Assembly: GCA_029213195.1 (NCBI GenBank)
Contig: JARGNI010000010.1
Coordinates: forward strand, 62,001-126,000
Direction: 5' to 3'
DNA from: Verrucomicrobiales bacterium
GTDB lineage: Bacteria; Verrucomicrobiota; Verrucomicrobiia; Verrucomicrobiales; DEV007
Length of the DNA: 64,000 bases
Of the stretch, positions 18,124 to 26,545 are shown one piece after another. Position numbers and translations under genes: made by a program. Under the pieces are notes generated by a model. It made no database searches, had not been told where the DNA came from, and was given only the letters and a program-made list of their open reading frames with translations. The first letter of the stretch is position 1. Every line of letters starts with the position of its first letter.

Positions 18124-19701
18124 TCACCTGCTTTTCGGAGCATATTCCTCATACGTAGGAGCCTCGTATTTCTCGCGAAGTCGATCGTATTCCGCTCGGA
18201 GTTCGATGAGGGTCTCTCCATAACTCGGGTCTTCGTGCACGCTCTTCATTTCCTGAGGATCGTTCACCAAGTCGAAGAGGTTCCATTCGTCGGTCTCTGG
18301 AAAATAGATCAGCTTGTGCCGGTGCGTCCTCACTCCAAAGTGCTGCGGCACCCGATGCTCGCCCAGTTCATAGTAGGCGTAGTAGACTGAGGTCCTCCAA
18401 TCCTCTACCGATTCTCCTTTCAGAATCGGGACCAGCGATTCGCCTTGGATCTCGGCTGGCACAGGCTCTCCAGCAATCTCCAAGAAGGTCGGTGCGTAAT
18501 CGATGTTCTGGATCAAAGCCTCGGGACGAGCGCCTGGCTCGATCACCCCGGGCCAGCGAACCACAAAAGGCATCTGAAACGATTCCTCGAACATCCATCG
18601 TTTGTCATACCAGCCATGTTCCCCCAGGAAAAATCCCTGATCGGAGGAATAGATGACCACGGTATTCTCAGCAAGACCGTTGTCCTCGAGATACTGCAGC
18701 ATCCGGCCAACACTCTCATCGACCGCCTTTACCGTGGCGAGGTAGTTCTTGATATAACGTTGATACTTCCATCGAACGAGGTCCTCATGACTCAGCTTTC
18801 CCGCAGAAAAATCGGCGAGAAAGGCTTGGTTTTTCGGAGCAAAATGCGCATCCCAGACCTCCTTCTGAGCCTCCGTCATCCGATTGTATTCCGGGGTTCC
18901 ATACCGGTTCGGGCCGGGCAGCGGAATGTCTCCCATTTCGTCCTTCCGCAACTTCACGTCATAGGCCCAATCGAAGTGTCGATCCAGCTCCATCTCGTTC
19001 GCCGCGAGCAGTGCGCTGCGGTCTGCATAGTCGTCGAACAAGGTCTCGGGTTCGGGGATCTCGATTCTCTCGAACGCGCCGAGGTGACGAAGCGCCGGGG
19101 AGAAGGTTCGATGAGGAGCCTTGTGCTGGCACATCAGGAAAAATGGTTTGTCAGGGTCCCGTTGCTCCAGCCAATCGATCGCTTTGTCAGTGGTGATATC
19201 CGTGGCGTATCCCTCGTATCTCACCGTCTCCCCGCTCATCTGAATAAAGGCGGGGTTGTAATAACTCCCCTGCCCCGGGAGGATCTCCCAGAAGTCGAAC
19301 CCCACCGGATGAGATTTGAGGTGCCATTTCCCCACCACCGCCGTCGCATACCCGGTTGCCTGCAAGGCCTTTGCGACCGTCCACTGGCTCTGGTCGAACG
19401 GGGTCCGGCTGTTTCTCAAGAAGCCGTTCTTGTGACTGTGTTTTCCTGTCAGGATGCTGGCGCGCGACGGACCACAAATCGAATTGGCGCAGAAGGAATT
19501 GCGAAACAAGGCCCCCTCTTTCGCAATGCGATCGATGTGCGGAGTCGGCGCCACCTCCTTGAGCGGACCACCATAGGCGGAGATCGCCTTCAAGGCGTGG
19601 TCATCGCTGAAGAGAAAGAGGATGTTCGGTCGAGTTTCGTTTCCCTTGATCGAGAAACAGAGAACGAAGAGCAGAAAGCAGCAGGAAAGGAAGGTTTTCA
19701 T
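18124..19701 (-). CDS. Secreted sulfatase (formylglycine-dependent)
   Basis: 525 residues from the ATG at 19701, which begins a signal peptide (MKTFLSCCFLLFVLCFSIKG); the upstream extension to 19776 is not credible. It carries the DD metal site in FLFSDDHALKAI, the formylglycine motif CGPSRASILTGKH with Cys76, and GKWHLKS. GEHGWYDKRWMFEESFQMP and the downstream layout resemble the N-sulfoglucosamine / choline-type S1 subgroup and differ from the sulfatase at 8846. It lies 158 bp before the glutaminase on the same strand but has no obvious functional link to it. The substrate is probably a sulfated glycan. Confidence 0.92.
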   Translation of the reverse strand: MKTFLSCCFLLFVLCFSIKGNETRPNILFLFSDDHALKAISAYGGPLKEVAPTPHIDRIAKEGALFRNSFCANSICGPSRASILTGKHSHKNGFLRNSRTPFDQSQWTVAKALQATGYATAVVGKWHLKSHPVGFDFWEILPGQGSYYNPAFIQMSGETVRYEGYATDITTDKAIDWLEQRDPDKPFFLMCQHKAPHRTFSPALRHLGAFERIEIPEPETLFDDYADRSALLAANEMELDRHFDWAYDVKLRKDEMGDIPLPGPNRYGTPEYNRMTEAQKEVWDAHFAPKNQAFLADFSAGKLSHEDLVRWKYQRYIKNYLATVKAVDESVGRMLQYLEDNGLAENTVVIYSSDQGFFLGEHGWYDKRWMFEESFQMPFVVRWPGVIEPGARPEALIQNIDYAPTFLEIAGEPVPAEIQGESLVPILKGESVEDWRTSVYYAYYELGEHRVPQHFGVRTHRHKLIYFPETDEWNLFDLVNDPQEMKSVHEDPSYGETLIELRAEYDRLREKYEAPTYEEYAPKSR

Positions 19702-19891
19702 CGCAAGGCCCCGAATCTTATCGCAGGCCACGACTTTGGATAGCAGATTATCGACGTCATGGAGCCATGTGGTCAATGAACTCGAATTCGAACGGCTCGT
19801 TTCGAAAACGAGACAACTTCGTCCGGACAGTCCACTCTTCTACCGCTACGAAAACAGCAACCTCGGGCTTGTCACCATTCTTCTCTCCGAT

Positions 19892-20497
19892 ATGATCGGA
19901 GCCATGATCACTCTGGATTGCTGTGCTACCCGCCCTTTCTTCGTGTTGTCATTTCTCCTGATCGTTCTCTCGTCCCTTCCCCGAAACGCGACAGCCGACT
20001 CGCAGTATGAACGAGACTTGAAGCGGCTTCGCGAGTTCCACCGGGAGGCGATCGAGCGAGCGGTGGAACCCGTCAACAAGAGATACTTCCAGGAATTGGA
20101 AACCCTCCTCAAGCGAGCCACTTTCGATGGGGATCTGGACACGGCTCTGCTCATCCAAAAGGAAATGCAACGGATCGCACCCGCCCAATCCGGTGCAGCA
20201 GGTTTTGTCGGCGAATGGGAATACCAGGAAAACGGCAAGACCTATCGCAGGATCATCCTCTCGGACGGAAAAGTGGAATTGTGGCGGAACGGCCAGAACT
20301 GGAAGAAAGATTCCGACAGCTATTGGTGGGAAGGGTTCACTTGGCGAAAAGCCGGCAAAGCTATCGAGATTTACAGCGACGGTGGAAACAAGTTCTATGT
20401 CTGGAGGCTCGAAGGGAACGACACCGTTGAACAGGAAGATCTCAAGAGCGGAAAGAAAACCAAGATGACCCGCGCCCCCAAAGCCTGGAGGAAGTGA
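19892..20497 (+). CDS. Small secreted protein, helical N-half plus beta-rich C-half
   Basis: 201 residues from the ATG at 19892 (197 from 19904). The long upstream extension is antisense to the sulfatase and is rejected. A hydrophobic segment (FFVLSFLLIVLSSLPRNATA) is a signal peptide. Next is a charged helical stretch that looks like a short coiled coil (YERDLKRLREFHREAIERAV, then RYFQELETLLKRATFDGDLD), a pattern recurrent in small PVC exported proteins. The C-half holds a compact beta domain with GFVGEWEYQENGKTYRRI and several Trp residues. No enzyme family recognised. It has a 190-bp divergent promoter region shared with the sulfatase. Confidence 0.6.
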   Translation: MIGAMITLDCCATRPFFVLSFLLIVLSSLPRNATADSQYERDLKRLREFHREAIERAVEPVNKRYFQELETLLKRATFDGDLDTALLIQKEMQRIAPAQSGAAGFVGEWEYQENGKTYRRIILSDGKVELWRNGQNWKKDSDSYWWEGFTWRKAGKAIEIYSDGGNKFYVWRLEGNDTVEQEDLKSGKKTKMTRAPKAWRK

Positions 20498-20719
20498 ATT
20501 TCCCGGAGCGGATGCATTCGTTGAGCTCTGAATCGTGAGTCCTCGAGGGAAGTCAGGTCAACACACACACAACACCACCATTCATTTCCTGCGCAATCCG
20601 CCAGAGTCCACCACGCAAGGCCACGCAATCGTGCAGTATCCGAATTGAAATTTCTCTTCTACCCTATTCTCTGTCCGTAGCACCTCGGATCCATATCAAG
20701 AACCAATTTAGCAAATACC

Positions 20720-22060
20720 ATGAAGAAATCCCCTAGCACCTCACGCCGTCGATTCATCGCCGGAGCCGCTGGAGCCATCGCGGCCCCTACCATCATTCCG
20801 TCATCCGTGCTCGGCCAGAATGCACCGAGCAACCGAGTCAACATGGGCTTCGTTGGGATGGGCAACCGGGGCCGAGGTGTCATGTCCGCCCTCATGAATC
20901 ACAAGCAGGCCCATGGCGTCGCTGTCTGTGACCTCCACAAGAGCTACAAGGCACCCAACAACGGAAATCCCCAGGGACTCGACGTAGGCCTCGAAATTCT
21001 CAACAAGGCAAACGCCAAGAAAGGCGGCGCCGAATCCGGGGTAAAAGGGTACGCCGACTACCGCGAGATGATCGCCAACGAAGATCTCGACGCCATCATG
21101 GTCGCAACGCCGGATCACTGGCACGCCCTGGTTTGCATGGAGGCGGCAAGGAAGGACATCGACATCTATTGCGAAAAGCCAATTACCCACCTCTTTGCCG
21201 AGGGCTATCATCTCCATCGAGAAGTGGCGAAACGTGATCTTATTTTCCAGGTCGGATCTCAGCAACGCTCCGACGGAAAGTTTCGCCAGGCCGTTGAGCT
21301 TGTGCGCAATGGAGTCATCGGAAAAATCCAGAAAGTCGAGGTCGGTTTGCCGAAAGGAAGAACCAGCGCCCAGGGAGACACGACGATCAAGGAACCGCCT
21401 GCCGGACTGGACTACGAGATGTATTGTGGTCCCAGTGAAAAGCTGCCCTTCATGGAAGCCCGCTATCACTGGAACTGGCGCTGGCACCTGAACTTCGGTG
21501 GCGGACAGCTCATGGACTGGATCGGGCACCACAACGACATTGCTCACTGGGGTCTTGGCATGGACAAGGCCGGGCCCGAGAAGGTCGAAGCCAGGAACTT
21601 TGAGTATATCGACGATCTGATGGATGTCTATGATTCACCTGTGAACTACGAATTCGTCAGCCAGTATCCCGGTGGCATTGAAGTCGTGGTTTCTTCCAAC
21701 AATACGATGGGAACCAAGTGGATCGGAGAAGACGGCTGGGTCTACGTGACTCGAGGCAAAATCGAAGCTTCCAATCCCAAGTGGCTTGCCAAAGATTTCG
21801 TCGCCGGAGACTGGAAAGCTTACCACCCCGGTGCCGGCCACCAGAGCAACTTCGTTGAGGGTGTCATCAACCGCAAAGAATGCATTTGCACCGCTGAAAC
21901 CGGTCACCGTTCGGCTACGCCCGGACACATTGCCTATGTTTCCCACAACCTGGGACGCCCCGTCGAGTGGGATTCCAAGGCCGAGAAAGTGGTTGGCGAT
22001 GACGAAGCCCAGAAGATGCTCATGGCGCTTCCTTACCGTGGCGATTGGAAACTGGTCTAA
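20720..22060 (+). CDS. Gfo/Idh/MocA family oxidoreductase, Tat-exported
   Basis: 446 residues. A twin-arginine signal (SRRRFIAGAAGAIAAPTI) is followed by the NAD(P)-binding Rossmann motif GFVGMGNRGRGV. The family motif CEKPITH (equivalent to the EKP motif, whose Lys is catalytic) comes later, as does VGSQQRSDGKFRQAVELV. The C-terminal substrate domain contains HYHWNWRWHLNFGGGQLMDW-type aromatic residues. Such Tat-exported members are abundant in PVC bacteria and are thought to act on sugars or sugar acids in the periplasm with tightly bound cofactor. It is monocistronic, followed by a terminator at 22091. The substrate cannot be read from sequence. Confidence 0.92.
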   Translation: MKKSPSTSRRRFIAGAAGAIAAPTIIPSSVLGQNAPSNRVNMGFVGMGNRGRGVMSALMNHKQAHGVAVCDLHKSYKAPNNGNPQGLDVGLEILNKANAKKGGAESGVKGYADYREMIANEDLDAIMVATPDHWHALVCMEAARKDIDIYCEKPITHLFAEGYHLHREVAKRDLIFQVGSQQRSDGKFRQAVELVRNGVIGKIQKVEVGLPKGRTSAQGDTTIKEPPAGLDYEMYCGPSEKLPFMEARYHWNWRWHLNFGGGQLMDWIGHHNDIAHWGLGMDKAGPEKVEARNFEYIDDLMDVYDSPVNYEFVSQYPGGIEVVVSSNNTMGTKWIGEDGWVYVTRGKIEASNPKWLAKDFVAGDWKAYHPGAGHQSNFVEGVINRKECICTAETGHRSATPGHIAYVSHNLGRPVEWDSKAEKVVGDDEAQKMLMALPYRGDWKLV

Positions 22061-22090
22061 GACGTTTCTCCACAGCTCATCACTCCTTGC

Positions 22091-22124
22091 AACAGGGTGT
22101 CGTCGTCGACGGCACCCTGTTTTG
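22091..22124 (+). terminator. Rho-independent terminator after the oxidoreductase gene
   Basis: AACAGGGTG (22091-22099) pairs with CACCCTGTT (22113-22121). An inner CGTCG/CGACG pair extends the stem, and a short T-rich tail follows. It lies 31 bp after the stop at 22060. Confidence 0.8.
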
Positions 22125-22278
22125 CTTTCCGCTCCTGGTGACAAGACTCTCGCTGGCAAAGTGACCCATCGCCGACCTCGATCGGTAATTCGGCACGGTC
22201 GGATTCACCCTTTTGCGAATCGGAGCATCCTTGTGATTGCATTCGCCCGTCCCGAAGGATTCGTGCTACCCTCCCCCC

Positions 22279-23238
22279 ATGAGGTCAGTACGCCTTCTTT
22301 TCTTCGGATTCCTTCTCATCTGCATCTTTGGCTTGCTTGCGGTGCGAGGGACCTTCCTGGCAAAGGGAAACGAAAAGAGTTTCCAAGCACCCGAAACAAC
22401 GAATCGGATCGCCGCCATCGGGAGTCTCCGATACCTGCCGGCTGAAGAGCAAAAAGCCTTCTCGGCGGGAAGCGCCTTTGTCCCGAAAAGGCCACCCGAG
22501 CCGTCCGACTGGCTGGCCCAGCATCGCGAACCAGGGCAAACCTTTGATCAATTCCTGCGAACCCGGCGGAACCTCTTTCAACCTCCCCGCGTCACCCTCT
22601 ATGTCCAGCCGATCGGAGCCTTTGAGAACGAGGCGGCAAAGGTCCTTGAAGAGGTCGCCTCCTATGCGCAGATCTTTTTTGACGCGGAGGTTCGCCTGCA
22701 GAATCCGGTTGCCGCTGAAACCCTCGAGCTTACGACACGGAAAAATCCATTCGGAGGTCAGGAACAATTCTTATCGACTGATGTCCTCGATTGGCTTGAA
22801 AAGGACTTGCCGGCAGATGCCTACGCCCGGATCGCGGTGACGATGACGGATCTTTATCCGGACCCGACATGGAATTTCGTATTCGGACAAGCCTCTCTGC
22901 AGGAGCGCGTCGGAGTCTACAGTTTCCATCGCTATGGAAAAGCCGGAACCCCTCAGTTTCTTCGCCGATGCCTGAGAGTTTTCTCTCATGAAACAGGCCA
23001 CATGTTCACCTTCTATCATTGCATTCACTTCGAATGTCTCATGAACGGAAGCAATCACCTCGAAGAATCCGATCGAACGCCTCTATTCCTTTGTCCCGTT
23101 TGCCTGCGAAAACTTCATGCAGCCAATGCATTTACAATCCGGAATCGCTACCAAGAAATGGGTCGTTTTTTCCAAGGAGCAGGACTGGAAGCGGAAGCGA
23201 TTTGGATCGACAGGAGATTAAGCGAGATTGGTGAGTGA
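22279..23238 (+). CDS. Membrane-anchored archaemetzincin-like zinc protease
   Basis: 319 residues from the ATG at 22279. The earlier ATG at 22237 adds a proline-rich stub and breaks the membrane segment, so it is not used. Residues about 5-30 are a signal anchor. The metzincin zinc site is intact: His237-Glu238, His241, His247, followed by Cys248, Cys253, Met255 and a later CPVC, matching the archaemetzincin pattern HExxHxxGxxHCxxxxCxM with CxxC. The Gly of the signature is Thr244 here. Archaemetzincins are thought to be peptidases, but their substrates are poorly known. A possible -10 (TACCCT at 22267) is 6 nt before the ATG. Confidence 0.82.
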   Translation: MRSVRLLFFGFLLICIFGLLAVRGTFLAKGNEKSFQAPETTNRIAAIGSLRYLPAEEQKAFSAGSAFVPKRPPEPSDWLAQHREPGQTFDQFLRTRRNLFQPPRVTLYVQPIGAFENEAAKVLEEVASYAQIFFDAEVRLQNPVAAETLELTTRKNPFGGQEQFLSTDVLDWLEKDLPADAYARIAVTMTDLYPDPTWNFVFGQASLQERVGVYSFHRYGKAGTPQFLRRCLRVFSHETGHMFTFYHCIHFECLMNGSNHLEESDRTPLFLCPVCLRKLHAANAFTIRNRYQEMGRFFQGAGLEAEAIWIDRRLSEIGE

Positions 23239-23449
23239 GGACGAGGCTCAAAGTCCGAGTCACCTCTCATCATGCCCCTGACAAGCGAAGATACCAACGC
23301 TGGAGAAGTTTCGCTATTGCAGCGGTCATCATCATCATTCGAGCGAAACTTGGCATATGCAGATCTAAATTCCATGGTCCTAGTTTCGAAGAAGCATTTC
23401 TGTCGAAACCTCGACAAGACCGCGGGAAGAGCGGCCCTGGATAACGCAT

Positions 23450-24430
23450 CTAGTCCTGCACGCGGATCGACCTTTCTCGCGAATCCGCCACCAGGGCAAA
23501 TCCACCGCTGAGAGGACGATTCCAGAAAAGGCTGTAGCCATCCGTTCCGTCCGAGAATAGAAACGAATCATTGTGGAGAGGCGGACCACCCGAGAGTAGC
23601 GCTTCCTTGTTGGGAAAACCTCCCCGCCTGTCTCGATATCCTTCTGCAAATTCGCGAATCTCCTTCCAATCCTGACGGAATCGAAGCTCTTCCCATTGGT
23701 AAGCTGACTCCACACCGAGAAAGAACAAAGAGGTGAGCCCGAAGACCCATCGCCGCTGCTGGCTTTGCTGCATCGCCCCCAGGATGACGAGGAATGAGCA
23801 CAGTATTCCTCCAAAAAGGAGCCACTGTCCCCAACGAGGCATGCTCCCGTCAGAAGCGGGAGCGGAGGCCTCCACGATGGCACCTGGATCATCGGTCATC
23901 GGAATGACGATTTCAGCATTGGACGCCACTCCCATCATCCCGACCCCCATTGCGATTCCGATCGCCAGCCCTGCCGGAATCAGACCGAAGAGCCAGTTCT
24001 TTCGCCAAATGATTCCCGGCCAGGCAAAGATGATAACAGGGACATGAAAAAGCAACACGGCGGCGAGCGTCGCAGCACCTTCTGCCCCATAGCTCCAGGG
24101 GCGCACGTTCAAGCAGAGATAGATCGCCCATAGCAGCACGCCTACCGAAACCAGCCTGCGAAGAGTCTCGATGCGAGAAGAGCTCGCCGGGGCGACGACA
24201 CCATCAATCCCGTGCGCGATTTCATGAGGACTCCCCATTTCCTGCAAAGCCAAGTCGACCGCGTCCTTTTCGGAATCGCCAGCATCCATCTCTGCCGCGA
24301 TCCGATCCAGGAGGTCGGACTCGATCTCCGTTCGAATGTCTTCCTTTTGCCTTCGGGATCCCGAGAGACTTTCCTCCATCTCGTCGAGAAATCCTTCGAT
24401 TCGTTCACGATTTTCCTTCTTCATGATCAC
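23450..24430 (-). CDS. HAAS-domain membrane protein (PadR partner)
   Basis: 326 residues; a start at the internal ATG (24424) is equally possible. The first 75 residues are a soluble helical HAAS-type domain (ERIEGFLDEMEESLSGSRRQ, then ALQEMGSPHEIAHGIDG), typical of proteins encoded next to PadR regulators. About five hydrophobic segments follow between residues 90 and 260 (for example LAAVLLFHVPVIIFAWPGII and LIPAGLAIGIAMGVGMMGVA). The soluble C-terminal tail has a pilin-like look (FAEGYRDRRGGFPNKEALLS). It overlaps padR by 20-26 bases, so the pair is translated as a unit. In known pairs the membrane protein senses envelope stress or lipophilic compounds; the signal here is unknown. Confidence 0.72.
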   Translation of the reverse strand: MIMKKENRERIEGFLDEMEESLSGSRRQKEDIRTEIESDLLDRIAAEMDAGDSEKDAVDLALQEMGSPHEIAHGIDGVVAPASSSRIETLRRLVSVGVLLWAIYLCLNVRPWSYGAEGAATLAAVLLFHVPVIIFAWPGIIWRKNWLFGLIPAGLAIGIAMGVGMMGVASNAEIVIPMTDDPGAIVEASAPASDGSMPRWGQWLLFGGILCSFLVILGAMQQSQQRRWVFGLTSLFFLGVESAYQWEELRFRQDWKEIREFAEGYRDRRGGFPNKEALLSGGPPLHNDSFLFSDGTDGYSLFWNRPLSGGFALVADSRERSIRVQD

Positions 24431-24764
24431 ATTCTTCGAGGATGGCGTTTACAGACCTGGTGAAGCGAGCCCACTCCTCGGCTCGAACTCGCTGCACCTT
24501 TCTGCCCTCGGCAGTCAGAGAATAGACTTTCCGCTTCTTTCCCTTGGGCGGGATTTCCCACTTCGCACGAATCCAACCCTCTCTTTCCAGTCGATACAGA
24601 ACCGGATAAAGGGTCCCTTGCTTGAACTCGAAATCCCCATTTCCGCGATCGGCCAACGTCATCAGGATCTCGTACCCATACATCGAATTGTCCCGCAGCA
24701 GAGACAGCAGCACCAGGTCGGTGCTGCTCCGAATCAGCTCTGAGGAAAATCGTGACGAACCCAT
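24405..24764 (-). CDS. PadR family transcriptional regulator
   Basis: 119 residues, the usual size of the short PadR group. The winged-helix N-domain is clear (LVLLSLLRDNSMYGYEILMT, FKQGTLYPVLYRLEREGWI, KGKKRKVYSLTAEGRK), followed by a short C-terminal dimerisation helix. PadR proteins are dimeric repressors released by small ligands. The ATG at 24764 is 7 bp from a perfect 9-bp palindrome that overlaps its own promoter, so autorepression is very likely. The gene overlaps the HAAS membrane protein downstream. No Shine-Dalgarno sequence is present, and the promoter position suggests a leaderless message. Confidence 0.92.
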   Translation of the reverse strand: MGSSRFSSELIRSSTDLVLLSLLRDNSMYGYEILMTLADRGNGDFEFKQGTLYPVLYRLEREGWIRAKWEIPPKGKKRKVYSLTAEGRKVQRVRAEEWARFTRSVNAILEECDHEEGKS

Positions 24765-24771
24765 GCGTCAC

Positions 24772-24792
24772 ATATTATGCGTGGCATAATAT
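24772..24792. promoter_or_regulatory. Palindromic operator for PadR autoregulation
   Basis: ATATTATGC (24772-24780) and GCATAATAT (24784-24792) form a perfect inverted repeat around GTG. It covers the predicted -10 and most of the spacer of the padR promoter, so a bound dimer would block RNA polymerase. The core ATGC/GCAT spacing differs from the classic ATGT-N8-ACAT PadR site. Confidence 0.7.
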
Positions 24793-24801
24793 AAAAGTCA
24801 A
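24774..24801 (-). promoter_or_regulatory. padR promoter, probably giving a leaderless transcript
   Basis: Minus strand: TTGACT (24796-24801), 16-nt spacer, CATAAT (24774-24779). Nine bases separate the -10 from the ATG at 24764, so the transcript would start within about 3 nt of the start codon. Confidence 0.6.
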
Positions 24802-24844
24802 TAGGTTCCACGAGTGGATAGGAGGAATGCCGATCGCGCTTGCC

Positions 24845-25480
24845 TCAACTCTCCTTCCAAAGCGCGAGCTCTCGACGCAGGTTGGCTCTTCCTCTCGCCT
24901 CGAAGTCCGCAAACTCGGGACTGCGAAAAAGAGTTCCGGAGAGGAGCTGCTCAAGAAGTGCAATCCGACCTTTCCGGAAGGCTGCCTCGGGAACGGCAGC
25001 ATACTCCTTGCGGATCGCCCGCCGGTAGACCTCATACGAACCCTCCTCCGCTGCCAGGATACTCAAATCGATGTCACGAAGAAGGTCCGCCTCCCTGCTC
25101 TCCCGGACGCTCTTTTCGTGATCGGTTGCGAGGATGAGTTGCCTGACCGTTTCGATTCGTTCCCAAGGGCAGGAATCACGAAACTTCTGCACGAAATATT
25201 CGGCACTGGCTGCCTCATTCTCACCGGACAAGGGATCGTAAATCACATCATGAAACCAGATCGCCAGCTCGATGCCCCTTCGATCCCCTGTCTCAAGTCT
25301 CGAGAAGACTCCCAGCATCTGATCGAGATGATCGAGATTGTGATAGCAACGATGCGGCTCCGAATACCGAGCCTCCAACTCGCGCCAGAGTTTCTCTGCC
25401 GCAGATCGAGCCATCCCCGCTTCTTCGGTGACGCGCAAAAACGAATCCTTTGTCGCAAAATTCCGTTGGCTTCCCGGCAT
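24845..25480 (-). CDS. HD-superfamily metal-dependent phosphohydrolase
   Basis: 211 residues, cytoplasmic. It matches the predicted HD phosphohydrolase family COG4339: RCYHNLDHLDQML supplies the first His cluster, WFHDVIYDP the HD pair at 77-78, and DIDLSILAAEE a later Asp. These proteins bind divalent metals, but their substrates are not established. It is the last gene of a minus-strand run, 12 bp after the M28 peptidase gene. The 80 bp after its stop holds the padR promoter and operator. Confidence 0.85.
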   Translation of the reverse strand: MPGSQRNFATKDSFLRVTEEAGMARSAAEKLWRELEARYSEPHRCYHNLDHLDQMLGVFSRLETGDRRGIELAIWFHDVIYDPLSGENEAASAEYFVQKFRDSCPWERIETVRQLILATDHEKSVRESREADLLRDIDLSILAAEEGSYEVYRRAIRKEYAAVPEAAFRKGRIALLEQLLSGTLFRSPEFADFEARGRANLRRELALWKES

Positions 25481-25492
25481 GGCATCTGTCCC

Positions 25493-26527
25493 CTACCAAT
25501 CCGGCGAGTATTTCTCGATCAATTGCAGGACGATCTTGGCCGAGATCTCCAGACTCTCCGGGCTCAGTTTGTCCATCGTATCCGAAGGGGTGTGTTGGTA
25601 AGGATATTCGGAGTCGAGAACCTGGAACGCGGGAACGCCAGCAATCACATTGAGAGGAATATGCCCCCCGACCATGGATTTCGGACTGATCCCGACCGTG
25701 GAACCAAATTCGAGATCCCTTCCCGCTGTGGCCAGATCTCTCGCCATCTTCTGAAGAGAGTGCTGAACCGCAAGGATGTCCACGACATAGCCACTTCGAT
25801 CTTTCGTCTCGGCAAGAGCTTCGAGTCCCGCGCTGGGGATCTGGATCGCGGCCCGAATTCGGAGATCCCGCCCTCCTGACATGCCCACCAGGATTCCCCA
25901 GCCTGGTCGTCGCCTTTCCGGAAGAACGAGCAGTTCTTTCGCGTAGTGCCGACTTCCGTAGAGCCCGTCTCTCGAGGTAATGCGGGGCCCCTGCGCCTCC
26001 TCCCCGTCAAAGAATACCAGCTCGAGCTCCTCGGCGATCGACGGCTGCAAGCGAAGAACCCTCGCCAACTCGAGGAGGACCCCAACCCCACTCGCTCCGT
26101 CATTCGCCCCGACATGGGAAAACCCTTCGAATCGCTTCGTGTCGTAGTGGGCGCACAAAACACCGTGGATCGGCTCCTCCCAGCGGTTCGGCCCGAATCG
26201 CGCCCTGACATTGACAAATTCCTGCTCACCTGCTGGCGTATCGACAATGAAGCTTTCCCGCTTCACGACCCAGCCCAACTCTCCCAACTGATCACCAAGA
26301 TAGTCCTGGCTCTTCTCCCACGCAGGGGAACCCGTTGGTCTTGGACCGAACCCGACGAGGCTACGAACCTGGGCAAAGGCAAAGTCGCCGGAGACCTCAT
26401 CGACCAGCGTAGACTCCGGATCATATTCTCGCTCGGGCTTACCACACCCCGCGAGGAGAAGACCGAAAATCGACAAGATGAGAATAACAGGGAACTGTCT
26501 TGCGAATACCTGGGAGGATCGAGTCAT
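25493..26527 (-). CDS. M28 family lipoprotein, glutaminyl-cyclase-like
   Basis: 344 residues. A lipoprotein signal ends in LLLAGC with Cys28 as the lipidated residue. The M28/glutaminyl-peptide cyclotransferase fold is marked by CAHYDTK, VGANDGASGVG (zinc Asp), FFDGEEAQGPR (catalytic Glu and zinc Glu) and YQHTPSDTMD (zinc His). Bacterial and animal glutaminyl cyclases have DDHIPF before this last site; here it reads GGHIPL, so one conserved Asp is absent. It could be an aminopeptidase or a pyroglutamate-forming cyclase. It is 18 bp downstream of parB and 12 bp upstream of the HD gene. Confidence 0.85.
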   Translation of the reverse strand: MTRSSQVFARQFPVILILSIFGLLLAGCGKPEREYDPESTLVDEVSGDFAFAQVRSLVGFGPRPTGSPAWEKSQDYLGDQLGELGWVVKRESFIVDTPAGEQEFVNVRARFGPNRWEEPIHGVLCAHYDTKRFEGFSHVGANDGASGVGVLLELARVLRLQPSIAEELELVFFDGEEAQGPRITSRDGLYGSRHYAKELLVLPERRRPGWGILVGMSGGRDLRIRAAIQIPSAGLEALAETKDRSGYVVDILAVQHSLQKMARDLATAGRDLEFGSTVGISPKSMVGGHIPLNVIAGVPAFQVLDSEYPYQHTPSDTMDKLSPESLEISAKIVLQLIEKYSPDW

Positions 26528-26545
26528 GCCGTCGACAGGACGATC

